Shown here piece by piece: positions 7,511 through 16,289 of a stretch of DNA of 64,000 nucleotides (its first letter is position 1; each line of letters opens with the position of its first letter). Source of the DNA: Legionella clemsonensis (GTDB lineage: Bacteria > Pseudomonadota > Gammaproteobacteria > Legionellales > Legionellaceae); the NCBI RefSeq assembly GCF_002240035.1, contig NZ_CP016397.1, positions 248,001-312,000 of the forward strand. The letters are read 5' to 3'. The position numbers and the translations under genes were made by a program. The notes under the pieces were generated by a model. It searched no databases. It saw only the letters and a program-made list of their open reading frames with translations, and was not told the DNA's origin.

Positions 7511-9742
7511 TTATGCAGTGACTGTCTTCCTAAGAAATGCCTCAAATTCATTTGAAGCAAGTGGTTTACAAAAATAATAGCCTTGTGCTTCTGTACATTG
7601 ATGAGTTTCCAGAAATTGAATTTGCTCACAAGACTCCACCCCTTCAGCAACAACTTCTAAATCAAGACTTCGCGCCAAGGTAATAATCGCTTGAATAATT
7701 ACCTCATCAACTTTGTTGTAATCAATGTTATTGATATAGGATTGATCAATTTTGATTCTATCAATGGGAAAGACCTTGAGATGATTTAATAGCATGTAGC
7801 CTGAACCAAAATTGTCCAGAGCTAAATGAACTCCCAATTTTTTTAACTCACTAAAAATGGTAGTAGCTTCTATACTGGTTAAGATGACATTTTCCGTAAT
7901 TTCTATTTCAAGAAATTCAGGACTAAGCTGGGTTTCGGTTAAGATTTTACGCACGGTAGTACTAAACTCTGGATGTCTAAGCTGTTTCGTCGCCACATTG
8001 ACCGCAACCCGGATGGGGGGTAATCCCAGTTGTTGCCATCGTTTATTCTGTTTGCAAGCCTCTCGCAAAACCCATTCCCCAATAGGAAGAATAAGTCCTG
8101 TTTCCTCAGCCAAAGGAATAAAATTAATGGGTAAAAGGATCCCTTTTCTAGGATGATGCCAGCGAATTAAAGCCTCTGCGGAAACAAGTTTCTTTGTCTT
8201 GAAATCAAGCTGGGGTTGATAACATAAAGAGAATTCATTACGCTTAATAGCTTGATACAATTCGGCTTCCAACTCCATCCGTGCTACACTTTTTTTACCC
8301 AGGCTGAAAGTATAAAACTGAAATTGATTGCCGCCCTGTTCTTTGGCACGATACATAGCAATGTCGGCATTGCGTAATAATTCATCAATAGTTTGTCCAT
8401 CTCGCGGGAAAGTCGCGATACCAATGCTTGGTGTGATTCGAATTTGATGAGAGTTAACTGCAAAAGGATTACGAAACACATCAAGAAGTTTTTTAGCAAT
8501 TTTGGCAACGTTTGTTTCATCATGTGATTTTAAAAGAGCAACGAACTCATCTCCCCCCAGTCTTGCCAGAGTGTCTTCTTCTCGCATGACATGGCGAATT
8601 CTTTTGACAACATCCTGTAGCAATTTATCACCAGCAATGTGACTAAAGCTGTCATTAATTAATTTAAAACGATCCAGATCAAAAAAAAGTACACAGAATA
8701 CCGTGTTATTACGTCTCGCATGAGAAATTAACTGCGATAATCTATCCGTTAATAACACCCGATTGGGCAGTTGGGTTAGTGAGTCATGAGTGGCTTGGTG
8801 TTGCAGCTGCTCTTCTAGCAAGGCACGTTGCGTTATATCACGGAAACACCAGATGCGCCCTGTAATCGTGTCATGCAGCTTATAGGGTTGGGTATAAATT
8901 TCCAAAATTCGTCGATCTTTGCATTTTAGGACGATGGTCTTGCTCTCGTTTTTTGCAGTTCGAAGTTTAAGTGCAAATTGTAAAAACGCGCCCGGTTTTT
9001 CAATTTTTGCAGCGATAAGGTCAAGAATAAAATGCGCATCTTCTGAAATTTCCTTTTGAGTGAGTTGAAACATCGTGATTAAATTTTTATTGTAATCAAT
9101 GACTTGATTTCTATTATTGAGCACCAGGATGCCATCAGCAGATGATTCAAGCGTCCCACGTGTGACTGATAATGATTCTTGTAAAGATTGCGTTCTTTCT
9201 TTAACTTGCTCCTCCAATAATTGGGTATAAGCACGTGTTTCTTGTAGTAGTTCCCATTTTTTGGTCAAGGCACAAGTCAATTGTCGGACAGCGATACTGT
9301 CGAATGGCTTTTTAAGGATGAGCAGATTTTCCCGTTGGCCCAAGTATTGAATTGTTTCTTCCCAGGTGTAATCTGAGTAGGCGGTACAAAGAACAATCTG
9401 AATATTGGGATCGAGTTCCCAAATCTTTTTGGTGGTTTCAATGCCATCCCATCCTGGTGGCATGCGAATATCAACAAACGCTAATGCATAGGGGTCATTT
9501 TCTTCTAATCCCTCTGCAATTTTAGCGACACCTTCTTGCCCTTGGGTGGCGGTAATCAGGCGAAAAGTCGGTAAGTTAGAATGTGAATGCTGCTGCTTTC
9601 CAAAAACTTGATGCTGAAACTCTGCAAGTTGATCGTCCACATGGCTATTTTTTGTGGTTAAAATTTTAATGAAATCCGAATGAATAGCTGGATTATCATC
9701 AATAATGAGAATTTTTAAGCTTTTTGTAGCTGTCGTCACCAT
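7511..9742 (-). CDS. Response regulator with REC, PAS, GGDEF and EAL domains
   Basis: The 743-aa protein starts with a receiver domain (IIDDNP; phosphoacceptor D91 in FVDIRMP). A coiled segment (LLEEQVKERTQSLQESL) and a PAS-like domain follow. The GGDEF domain has an intact GGDEF (D398) and an RxxD inhibitory site five residues before it (REED-TLARL-GGDEF). The EAL domain keeps EAL (E523), the catalytic Lys region KID and EGVE, but the DDFG motif reads D643-N644-F-G. It should make c-di-GMP and may also degrade it. The start ATG has GGAG upstream and lies inside the kinase gene (44-nt overlap), so translation is probably coupled. The kinase encoded upstream is the likely phosphodonor. Confidence 0.93.
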   Translation of the reverse strand: MVTTATKSLKILIIDDNPAIHSDFIKILTTKNSHVDDQLAEFQHQVFGKQQHSHSNLPTFRLITATQGQEGVAKIAEGLEENDPYALAFVDIRMPPGWDGIETTKKIWELDPNIQIVLCTAYSDYTWEETIQYLGQRENLLILKKPFDSIAVRQLTCALTKKWELLQETRAYTQLLEEQVKERTQSLQESLSVTRGTLESSADGILVLNNRNQVIDYNKNLITMFQLTQKEISEDAHFILDLIAAKIEKPGAFLQFALKLRTAKNESKTIVLKCKDRRILEIYTQPYKLHDTITGRIWCFRDITQRALLEEQLQHQATHDSLTQLPNRVLLTDRLSQLISHARRNNTVFCVLFFDLDRFKLINDSFSHIAGDKLLQDVVKRIRHVMREEDTLARLGGDEFVALLKSHDETNVAKIAKKLLDVFRNPFAVNSHQIRITPSIGIATFPRDGQTIDELLRNADIAMYRAKEQGGNQFQFYTFSLGKKSVARMELEAELYQAIKRNEFSLCYQPQLDFKTKKLVSAEALIRWHHPRKGILLPINFIPLAEETGLILPIGEWVLREACKQNKRWQQLGLPPIRVAVNVATKQLRHPEFSTTVRKILTETQLSPEFLEIEITENVILTSIEATTIFSELKKLGVHLALDNFGSGYMLLNHLKVFPIDRIKIDQSYINNIDYNKVDEVIIQAIITLARSLDLEVVAEGVESCEQIQFLETHQCTEAQGYYFCKPLASNEFEAFLRKTVTA

Positions 9743-12032
9743 GCATCGCTCTCCGTTCTACCTGCTTCAGAGGTAGCGTCAGAATAAATTCTGCGCCATA
9801 ACCTATGCCTTCGCTTTTCACCTGTAAGTCACCCCCCAGCTCTTTTGCCGCCAGGGCACTGGTATGTAAACCAAAACCGTGTCCCTGCGATTTGGTAGTA
9901 AAGCCAAAGGTAAAAATTTTATCTTTGTGTTCTTGGGCTATTCCTATTCCATTATCCCTTACGCTAATGCTAACGTTATCCGCCTCAGGATGTTCTTTTA
10001 CAGTAAAGTGGATAAGCTTATTAATTCGCGGAACATCGTCGAAAGTATTCAACGCATCAATGGCATTTTGAATTAAATTAATAAGAATTTGTAATAACTT
10101 GGCTTTATCGGTAATTATAAAAATATCCTCTTTCATTTCCTGTTTTATTTTAATCCCGCGTTTTTTTAAAGAAATATTACACATAGAAATTGCGCTATTT
10201 ATAATCTCTTGAGCCGAGAATTTTTCCAAAATACCAGAAATGCCACTCAGTGATTTCTGCATGGCAACTACATCTTTGATATGATCAAGTTGATTTCTTA
10301 AACAACTCATTTCATGAGCAATGGTCTCTTGCTCCTGGTCTATTTTTTTTATTAATGCCAGTAAATAATCAGGTAGCAATTTTCCTTTGTCATCAGTGGT
10401 TAGATAGGAAGCGAGATTATTAGTATGGTCCTTAAGCATTAAAGAGACACGGGTTAAATCTTGTAAGTGGGAATGGCTGGAGTATTCTTTTATCATATCT
10501 AATGATACATTGGCGCTATTAAGCACATTGCCGACGTTATGCAAGATAGAGGTGGCTATGTCAGCCATGCCTGCTCGCCTTGCAGTGGTGAGTAATTGTA
10601 AATTTAGCCTGCAATTTTCCAGATAACGTTCGTAATGTCTATAAGCGGCTGTGGTTCGTGCAATTAGCTCCTGGGGAGAGAACGGTTTTGCTAAATAATC
10701 ATCAGCGCCTGCATCAAGACTTCTGACAACTGCTTCATCACCTGCTTTTGCCGTAATTAAAATAACAGGAATATGACAAGTCTCTTTCTGGCTTTTGAGA
10801 ATCTTGGTTAATTCATAGCCATCAAGCAAAGGCATCATAATATCGGATAAAATAACATGAGGATTAGATTTATTAATTTCATCAAGTGCAGCTTTACCAT
10901 TATCAACAGTAATTATGTTGAATTTATCTTTCAATAAAGAAACGATGTAGGATCGAATATCCGGATTATCATCAGCCAGCACTAGCCAGGGCAAGTGGCT
11001 TTTCGTTTGGGTAGATTGAGTGGTGGCAGCGGTTGGCCCAGTAAAAAAACCTGTTTTAAAATTTTCAAAGGAAGAGTCAGTTGCTTGAGCAGTTATTTCC
11101 TTCTTGGGAGATTGAGAACGTTTGGCAAAACGAGCGGGTAAGTCAATTCTAAACGTAGTTCCCCTGCCAACATCACTTTCCACCGAAATAGTCCCTTGCA
11201 ACAGCTCTACAAATTGTTTAACAACAGTCAGGCCTATGCCTGTACCTTCATAAGCGCGGGTGCTTGAAGAGTCTATTTGATGAAAGCGGTCAAAAATGAA
11301 AGGCAGTTGTTCTTTCGGGATGCCTGTCCCACTATCGCGAATAAGGATGCAGATATTAGGGTTTTGTCTTAATTCGATAGTAATAAATCCTTGAGCAGGC
11401 GTAAATTTTAAAGCATTGGAGATTAAATTCAGCAAGATTTTCTCAAGCATATTTTTATCGAGAAGTACTTCTTTAATCGTGCCATACGCTTTAAAAGATA
11501 AATTAATATCTCTTTCCTTCGCCAAGTCTTGGGCATCGTCAACGAGCTGGCTAATAAATGCATTTAGATTAATTAACTCGTCATGAGGATTAAATTTCTC
11601 TGCCTCAAGTTTGGAAAAATCAAGAATATTGTTAACCAGGGTATAGAGTCGAGCTGCATTTCTGTGGATTCTTTGCAGATTTCGCAAAACTTCTTCTGGT
11701 AGCGTCAAATTTTTATTTTCAAGAATTGTTTTTAATGGCGCTAAAATTAAGGTTAAGGGGGTGCGCAATTCATGGCTGACGTTGGCAATAAAATCAGATT
11801 TTAGCTGATCAAGCTCCATTAGCCGGGTATTTTTCTCTCTAACTTCAATTAATGAACGACGCGCCGTATCAAGTACGAAATTAACCAGCATGGTGAGTTT
11901 CTGCATGCTTTCATTGTTGGTGTCTATTTTGATGGTAAAGTCAAACTCGCCCTTAACTGCGAGGCAAAGTTGATTGGCCATTTCTTCGATATTTTTTTGA
12001 ACTTCAAAAAAGGCTGAATCTAGATGGCGCAT
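9699..12032 (-). CDS. Hybrid sensor kinase with two kinase modules (HisKA-HATPase-REC-HisKA-like-HATPase)
   Basis: The 777-aa protein has no membrane segment. Module one: DHp with SHELRTP (H87), N-box NLISNALKF (about 202-210), G-boxes DSGTGIP and EGTGIGL. A receiver follows (LADDNPDIRSY; D397 in ILSDIMMP; K449 in LAKPF). The C-terminal part is a second kinase: HNVGNVLNS with H498, then N-box INLIQNAIDAL (651-661), DNGIGI and GHGFGLH. It begins 1 nt after the H-NOX stop, so the cytoplasmic H-NOX protein is its likely sensor partner, and it overlaps the GGDEF-EAL regulator gene. An orthologous atypical kinase/c-di-GMP regulator pair is known in L. pneumophila. Which His phosphorylates the regulator is not readable. 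Confidence 0.93.
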   Translation of the reverse strand: MRHLDSAFFEVQKNIEEMANQLCLAVKGEFDFTIKIDTNNESMQKLTMLVNFVLDTARRSLIEVREKNTRLMELDQLKSDFIANVSHELRTPLTLILAPLKTILENKNLTLPEEVLRNLQRIHRNAARLYTLVNNILDFSKLEAEKFNPHDELINLNAFISQLVDDAQDLAKERDINLSFKAYGTIKEVLLDKNMLEKILLNLISNALKFTPAQGFITIELRQNPNICILIRDSGTGIPKEQLPFIFDRFHQIDSSSTRAYEGTGIGLTVVKQFVELLQGTISVESDVGRGTTFRIDLPARFAKRSQSPKKEITAQATDSSFENFKTGFFTGPTAATTQSTQTKSHLPWLVLADDNPDIRSYIVSLLKDKFNIITVDNGKAALDEINKSNPHVILSDIMMPLLDGYELTKILKSQKETCHIPVILITAKAGDEAVVRSLDAGADDYLAKPFSPQELIARTTAAYRHYERYLENCRLNLQLLTTARRAGMADIATSILHNVGNVLNSANVSLDMIKEYSSHSHLQDLTRVSLMLKDHTNNLASYLTTDDKGKLLPDYLLALIKKIDQEQETIAHEMSCLRNQLDHIKDVVAMQKSLSGISGILEKFSAQEIINSAISMCNISLKKRGIKIKQEMKEDIFIITDKAKLLQILINLIQNAIDALNTFDDVPRINKLIHFTVKEHPEADNVSISVRDNGIGIAQEHKDKIFTFGFTTKSQGHGFGLHTSALAAKELGGDLQVKSEGIGYGAEFILTLPLKQVERRAMHGDDSYKKLKNSHY

Positions 12033-12033
12033 G

Positions 12034-12597
12034 CTAATTCCTTAACTTCGTCCATTTAACGTGAATTTCACATTCATTATCTCCTAATTTTAGACATTTT
12101 TTCTCTTCTATAGTTGCCTTGTCCTTATAATAAGCAATGACCCATTGGGCCAGCGCTTTGTATAAACCGCACAATCTATTCGGAGAGCGGTAGTGTGTAA
12201 TGAGTTGATTGGGTCGTTGCTCCAGCCTGAATTTTTCATTGATAGCCTGTCTAGTCTCAGCATCAGCTGTGCTTGTTGCAAAGCAGTTATGAATAGTTGG
12301 TTGCATGGATAGAAAGTCATAAGAATTTTTCGACATAGTAAACCAGGTGGGGAATCGCTGAACGACATCTTTACCAAAGTAGCTGGCATAATACGTCTCA
12401 ACCTCTTCTTGGCTTAAATTGAGCATCTTTTGGGCTGCTATAAACAAGCGTTGCCATTCTTCATCGGAATAAATATTATTAATTTGAAAAGTTTTGTCTA
12501 ATGGGACTTTAGCCAGCTTTTTCAATTCCTTGATCCCTTCGTCGCCTTTCATGTCTTGAATCATGTTAAACAAGATTTTCTGTATCAGTCCTATCAT
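12034..12597 (-). CDS. H-NOX heme nitric-oxide sensor
   Basis: The 187-aa length fits a stand-alone H-NOX domain. It shows the family run YSDEEWQRLFIAAQKMLNLS, then YFGKDVVQRFP, and a proximal heme ligand candidate H103 (TIHNC). The propionate-binding YxSxR motif appears as Y136-R-S138-P-N140-R141, with Asn where Arg is expected and Arg one place later. H-NOX proteins bind heme and NO and inhibit or tune a partner kinase or diguanylate cyclase. Here the partner is the kinase encoded 1 nt downstream. The start has AGAGG upstream. L. pneumophila is known to carry H-NOX proteins tied to c-di-GMP and biofilm control. Confidence 0.9.
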   Translation of the reverse strand: MIGLIQKILFNMIQDMKGDEGIKELKKLAKVPLDKTFQINNIYSDEEWQRLFIAAQKMLNLSQEEVETYYASYFGKDVVQRFPTWFTMSKNSYDFLSMQPTIHNCFATSTADAETRQAINEKFRLEQRPNQLITHYRSPNRLCGLYKALAQWVIAYYKDKATIEEKKCLKLGDNECEIHVKWTKLRN

Positions 12598-12800
12598 TTA
12601 ATTAGCCTCTTTTTATAGTCTTAATCTTTTAAGTATAAATCGTTCTTAACCTTTTTTTAAAAGGCAAAAGCCCTCTCCTTATCGACTGACGTGGCAGTTT
12701 TGAAATAATAAAATACATTTTTATTCATTTTCATTGATTAATGTTCCTTATGAAGAAATAGCTGATATATTTATAGTTTCATTAGCCGCTTGTAATCCTT

Positions 12801-14117
12801 ATGGAATTTTTATTTAACCTATTAATTATCATAGCTGATCAATTCATGCTTTTTGTGATTAACATGTTGGTAGCAAGACATGCAGGTGAGGAATTATTCG
12901 GTGATTTTACTGTCGCAACAAATGCACTTTTCCTCATCGCCACAATTATTACTTTCGGCATTGACTCCATCATTGGCTATTATGTCCCCAAATTCTATGT
13001 AAAAAAGAAATACCAAGAGATTGTTTCTTTAACATTCTCAGTCCGGGATTTTCTTAAACCGGTTTATTTAAGCTTACTTGTCGGAGGAGTGCTATTAAGT
13101 TTGTCAATTATTAGTCTGAGCGTGGCCATTAAAGATTTACAGTTGTTTGAAATTACTCACCCCTTGTCACTTTTTCTGTGGGGAGCTGTAGGAATTTCGC
13201 TGTATAACATCTACTTACAGTTCTTTCGGGCTGTGGATTATATGCGTACTGCTATTTTCTTAAGTTTAATGCAGACAGTCATTTATTTTTTGCTAAGTTT
13301 ATTTACTTATTTTTACCTTTATCCCGTTTTATTCCACGGTGATCCTGGTTATTTCCCTCATGTCATGCTGATAGGTTTTATCTTAAGCTATGTGTTTTCT
13401 GTCATTGTGGCTTTCATTTTTCAACAAAAAACCAAGTTGCAGGTATTTTTAAGTCCTGAGTCCGATGCCAGCAAAACAGTAGATGTATGGAAAGAAAAAA
13501 TATATGGCTATACAGTGCAAAATTTAAATAAATTTGTTTTTACCGCAATTCCCCTCCTGATCATTGAGTGGTTAGGTCATACAGAGCATGCTGCAGGCTT
13601 ATTTTCAGCAATTACCTCAATTATTTCTCTGGCATTTATTGCCATTGGTCCAATAGGGATTCTGATAGGCCCAGATATTTCTGCTGCATTTACCCAAAGT
13701 AAAGAAGTTCTGTTAAAAACCATGAAAAAATATATGTTAATTTGTTTTGGTATTGCTTGCTTTGTCGCATTAATTATTGGCCTCTTTGCCGAAAAGATTT
13801 TATTGCTCTATCAATCCAATTTTATTGACGCACTGCCTTATACCTACATTTGTCTGATAAATATTTTTACTTACGCCATATCCATGCCTCTTTACAAAAT
13901 GATTCAGTATTCAAAAGAGGGGAGTAAAATAGGTGCTAGATTAACTCTAAGCCTCCTTCTCTTGCAAATTATTGCCTGTTTAATTTTTATTCCCTGGATG
14001 AATTTGATTGGTGCCATTATTTGTTACATAGGCATCAATATTGTTTATAATATTGCCATGGTGATTATGGCTATGAGAATACATCGCTATGAAACATTTG
14101 GTAATGACATCGTGTAG
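12801..14117 (+). CDS. Polysaccharide flippase-like membrane protein (Wzx/MOP superfamily)
   Basis: The 438-aa protein has about twelve membrane segments and the N-terminal signature ARHAGEELFGDFTVA that is typical of polysaccharide-biosynthesis (RfbX/Wzx-like) exporters of the MOP superfamily. Such proteins flip lipid-linked sugars across the inner membrane. No glycosyltransferases are adjacent, so it is an orphan and the substrate is unknown. The ATG at 12801 has no clear Shine-Dalgarno sequence. Codon use is more AT-rich than that of recN or nadK by eye. It marks the left border of the accessory patch. Confidence 0.75.
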   Translation: MEFLFNLLIIIADQFMLFVINMLVARHAGEELFGDFTVATNALFLIATIITFGIDSIIGYYVPKFYVKKKYQEIVSLTFSVRDFLKPVYLSLLVGGVLLSLSIISLSVAIKDLQLFEITHPLSLFLWGAVGISLYNIYLQFFRAVDYMRTAIFLSLMQTVIYFLLSLFTYFYLYPVLFHGDPGYFPHVMLIGFILSYVFSVIVAFIFQQKTKLQVFLSPESDASKTVDVWKEKIYGYTVQNLNKFVFTAIPLLIIEWLGHTEHAAGLFSAITSIISLAFIAIGPIGILIGPDISAAFTQSKEVLLKTMKKYMLICFGIACFVALIIGLFAEKILLLYQSNFIDALPYTYICLINIFTYAISMPLYKMIQYSKEGSKIGARLTLSLLLLQIIACLIFIPWMNLIGAIICYIGINIVYNIAMVIMAMRIHRYETFGNDIV

Positions 14118-14195
14118 ATTGGTAATGTTACCTCAGGGTAAGATCATACCATTTTTGCATTTTCACACGATTATCTTGCACAAGTTATCGTCATT

Positions 14196-14303
14196 CTGAG
14201 AACAGAAGATGGTCAGTTTGAATTAGCTACACCGAGAGACAGAGAGGGAAGTTTCGAGCCACAGCTCGTCAAGAGGCACCAAACGCGCAACGGATTGGAA
14301 TAG
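14196..14303 (+). pseudogene. IS256-family transposase fragment
   Basis: Thirty-five codons read LRTEDGQFELATPRDREGSF, then EPQLVKRHQTR, ending at TAG 14301-14303. This is the conserved N-terminal stretch of IS256-family (mutator-type) transposases. Both ends are missing and no start is present, so it is a relic. The rest of the 309-bp gap between the flippase and fic (14304-14426) holds an open stretch without start or recognisable family; I see nothing further in it. Confidence 0.8.
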
Positions 14304-14426
14304 GTTAACCTCTCGTCAATTAATGAGACTAAAGTCTGCTTGTGAACAACGCATTAAAAGTTGCACTCGTAAAAATCAAAATCCATTAATGGAAACAGCA
14401 CTCTTTAGCACAAACAACGATATTTT

Positions 14427-15941
14427 TTACCAACCAATATTACTGAATACAATACAACTGGCAATAAACTTAGTGAAGGGAACAATATTCTGATTAACAC
14501 TAGCTTGTTCTAGGGCTTCCATATATTCGTTTCTTCTCTCCACAGGAATAATAGTCCATGGATAATGACCGCTCGCTAACATAACATTCATCAGAAAACG
14601 GCCAATTCTGCCATTACCATCTGAATAAAGGTGTATATAAACAAAAAAGAAATGCCCGAGAACAATTCTAACGGCAGGTTCCTTTTCCTGAATTATTAAC
14701 TGAAAAAACTCTTCCATTAGTTCACTAACAATTTGCCAACGTGGAGGAATATATTTTGATTGACGTATAAATACAGGGCTTCGTCTATACCCTGCTAGAT
14801 CAGTTGGTTTCAAAAGACCTACAGCAACGCTAGGTTGAAATAATTCTCTATACCAATCACCATGTTCTTTTTGTATTATTTTTCCTGGGTTTTCTCCATT
14901 CAATATTTCCGTAAGGCTTTTTTTTACAGATTGGAATGCTTGCCAGTATCCACGGGCAGCTAATGCATCCTGCTCTGTAGCATCAGGATTCCATTGCCCA
15001 GAACGAACCTTTTCAATTAAGTCTGGACTTACTTGATATCCTTCAATAGATAGAGAATGGTAAGCGTCTGAGATATAATTTTCGTCTACTTGTTCCAAAT
15101 ATTGTTTAATATCGATTGATTCAAGGTGCGGCTTAGGGAAGTTTTCCCTTACTGTCTCACGCATATCATGCCACATAACTTCCAAACGACTTCGGTAGGC
15201 TGGCTTATAAGTTGCGGAAAAATCTATCGGTGTATTTGTTAAAAATGGATCTTCTTCTCGTATTTGATAACCGGCACTTTCCATAGTTTTTTTGATCTCT
15301 TCTGCTACGTGAGATTTGCCAATATTTTGAAGTGCACCGCAAATTCTTCCGGCTATCCAAGAATGTCCTTCATCCAGTAGATAATGTAGAAGATCAGATG
15401 CACTATTAAACATTGAAAGAACAGAGCGTGCTTCAGTAGGATATTGAGAAAAAAATTTAGGTGAACAATAGATCAATGCTGGTACTATTGCATAAACTCG
15501 CATGTCGTGCTTAATCTCTATATCCTGAGTCGCTGGCATTTTGTATTGTACTGAAAATAAAGCCGTGTTATGAGGCAACTCCATAGTACGGTTTGTTCCC
15601 TTGGGGCTGCGTATCATTAGTTGTTTAGGCACAGTCCAATTTTCTGAATGAAGAAGTAAAGATTGCTCTGGGGAAAGACACCATTCGTCCCCAAATCGCT
15701 CATTTAAATATGAAGCACAAAACCTCCAGAAAGAAGCATACCAAGCCGTACTTTCGCCTTTTTTTTCATCAGGTTTTATAGGTACATACCAACCTTTTAC
15801 AACCTCTTCTAAAAATGCATTTTCGACAAGTCGCTCCCTATGAGTACGACTTATATCCTTTGATGGAATAGCGTACTTACCTTGTTTTTGTAGTGTGTGT
15901 AAAACTTCTAGTGACTGCGCTAGCTTTTCTGAAGGTTTCAT
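14427..15941 (-). CDS. Fic-family AMPylator with N-terminal AbiEi-like winged-helix domain
   Basis: The 504-aa protein has a Fic motif with catalytic H437 (HLYSDGNGRIGR; R445 and R448), the loop that transfers AMP or a related moiety from a nucleotide to a target hydroxyl. An inhibitory helix motif SxxxEG (S296, E300, G301 in SLSIEG) lies N-terminal to the core, so it belongs to the class II auto-inhibited Fic type. Residues about 8-65 resemble the winged helix of AbiEi antitoxins (IPSKDISRTHRERLVE, then VVKGWYVP), and the following segment LSPEQSLLLHSENW is a feature of such fusions. A DNA-binding, self-regulating enzyme is inferred. It is flanked by transposase relics and preceded by three tandem repeats. 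Confidence 0.88.
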   Translation of the reverse strand: MKPSEKLAQSLEVLHTLQKQGKYAIPSKDISRTHRERLVENAFLEEVVKGWYVPIKPDEKKGESTAWYASFWRFCASYLNERFGDEWCLSPEQSLLLHSENWTVPKQLMIRSPKGTNRTMELPHNTALFSVQYKMPATQDIEIKHDMRVYAIVPALIYCSPKFFSQYPTEARSVLSMFNSASDLLHYLLDEGHSWIAGRICGALQNIGKSHVAEEIKKTMESAGYQIREEDPFLTNTPIDFSATYKPAYRSRLEVMWHDMRETVRENFPKPHLESIDIKQYLEQVDENYISDAYHSLSIEGYQVSPDLIEKVRSGQWNPDATEQDALAARGYWQAFQSVKKSLTEILNGENPGKIIQKEHGDWYRELFQPSVAVGLLKPTDLAGYRRSPVFIRQSKYIPPRWQIVSELMEEFFQLIIQEKEPAVRIVLGHFFFVYIHLYSDGNGRIGRFLMNVMLASGHYPWTIIPVERRNEYMEALEQASVNQNIVPFTKFIASCIVFSNIGW

Positions 15942-15967
15942 AATATTTCAATTTATAAGTGCATGTA

Positions 15968-16039
15968 GAAATTATAGTATATTATGTTGTGGAAATTATA
16001 GTTTATTCAGTTGTGGGAATTATAGTTTATTGTGTTATT
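15968..16039 (+). repeat. Three tandem 24-bp direct repeats upstream of fic
   Basis: Copies begin at 15968, 15992 and 16016 with exact 24-bp period. All share AATTATAGT-A/T-TATT (or a one-base variant) and the first two end in GTTGTG; the third diverges at its end. On the fic strand each copy contains TATAAT. The array begins 27 bp upstream of the fic ATG, so it should overlap the promoter and could be an iterated operator for the winged-helix domain of the Fic protein. From 16040 to 16259 the sequence is very AT-rich and I see no gene. Confidence 0.85.
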
Positions 16040-16289
16040 AAATATCTAAATATATTAAAAATAATTATTAATATAATGTTACATTCGTCTAAAATGGATT
16101 ATAAGTCTGTCTAATATGGGAATATAAATGAATTTTGCTCATTTATTTATTTAATGTACTTTTAATTTCTCTTCATTGAAGAGGTATTCAAACATTATAC
16201 CTATAAAAATGCCAGGGACTGCTGGGACAAGTGGGGCTTTCATGCCATTAATGGATTAAGGTAATTTCCCCCTTTTTAATCGAAGCTAA

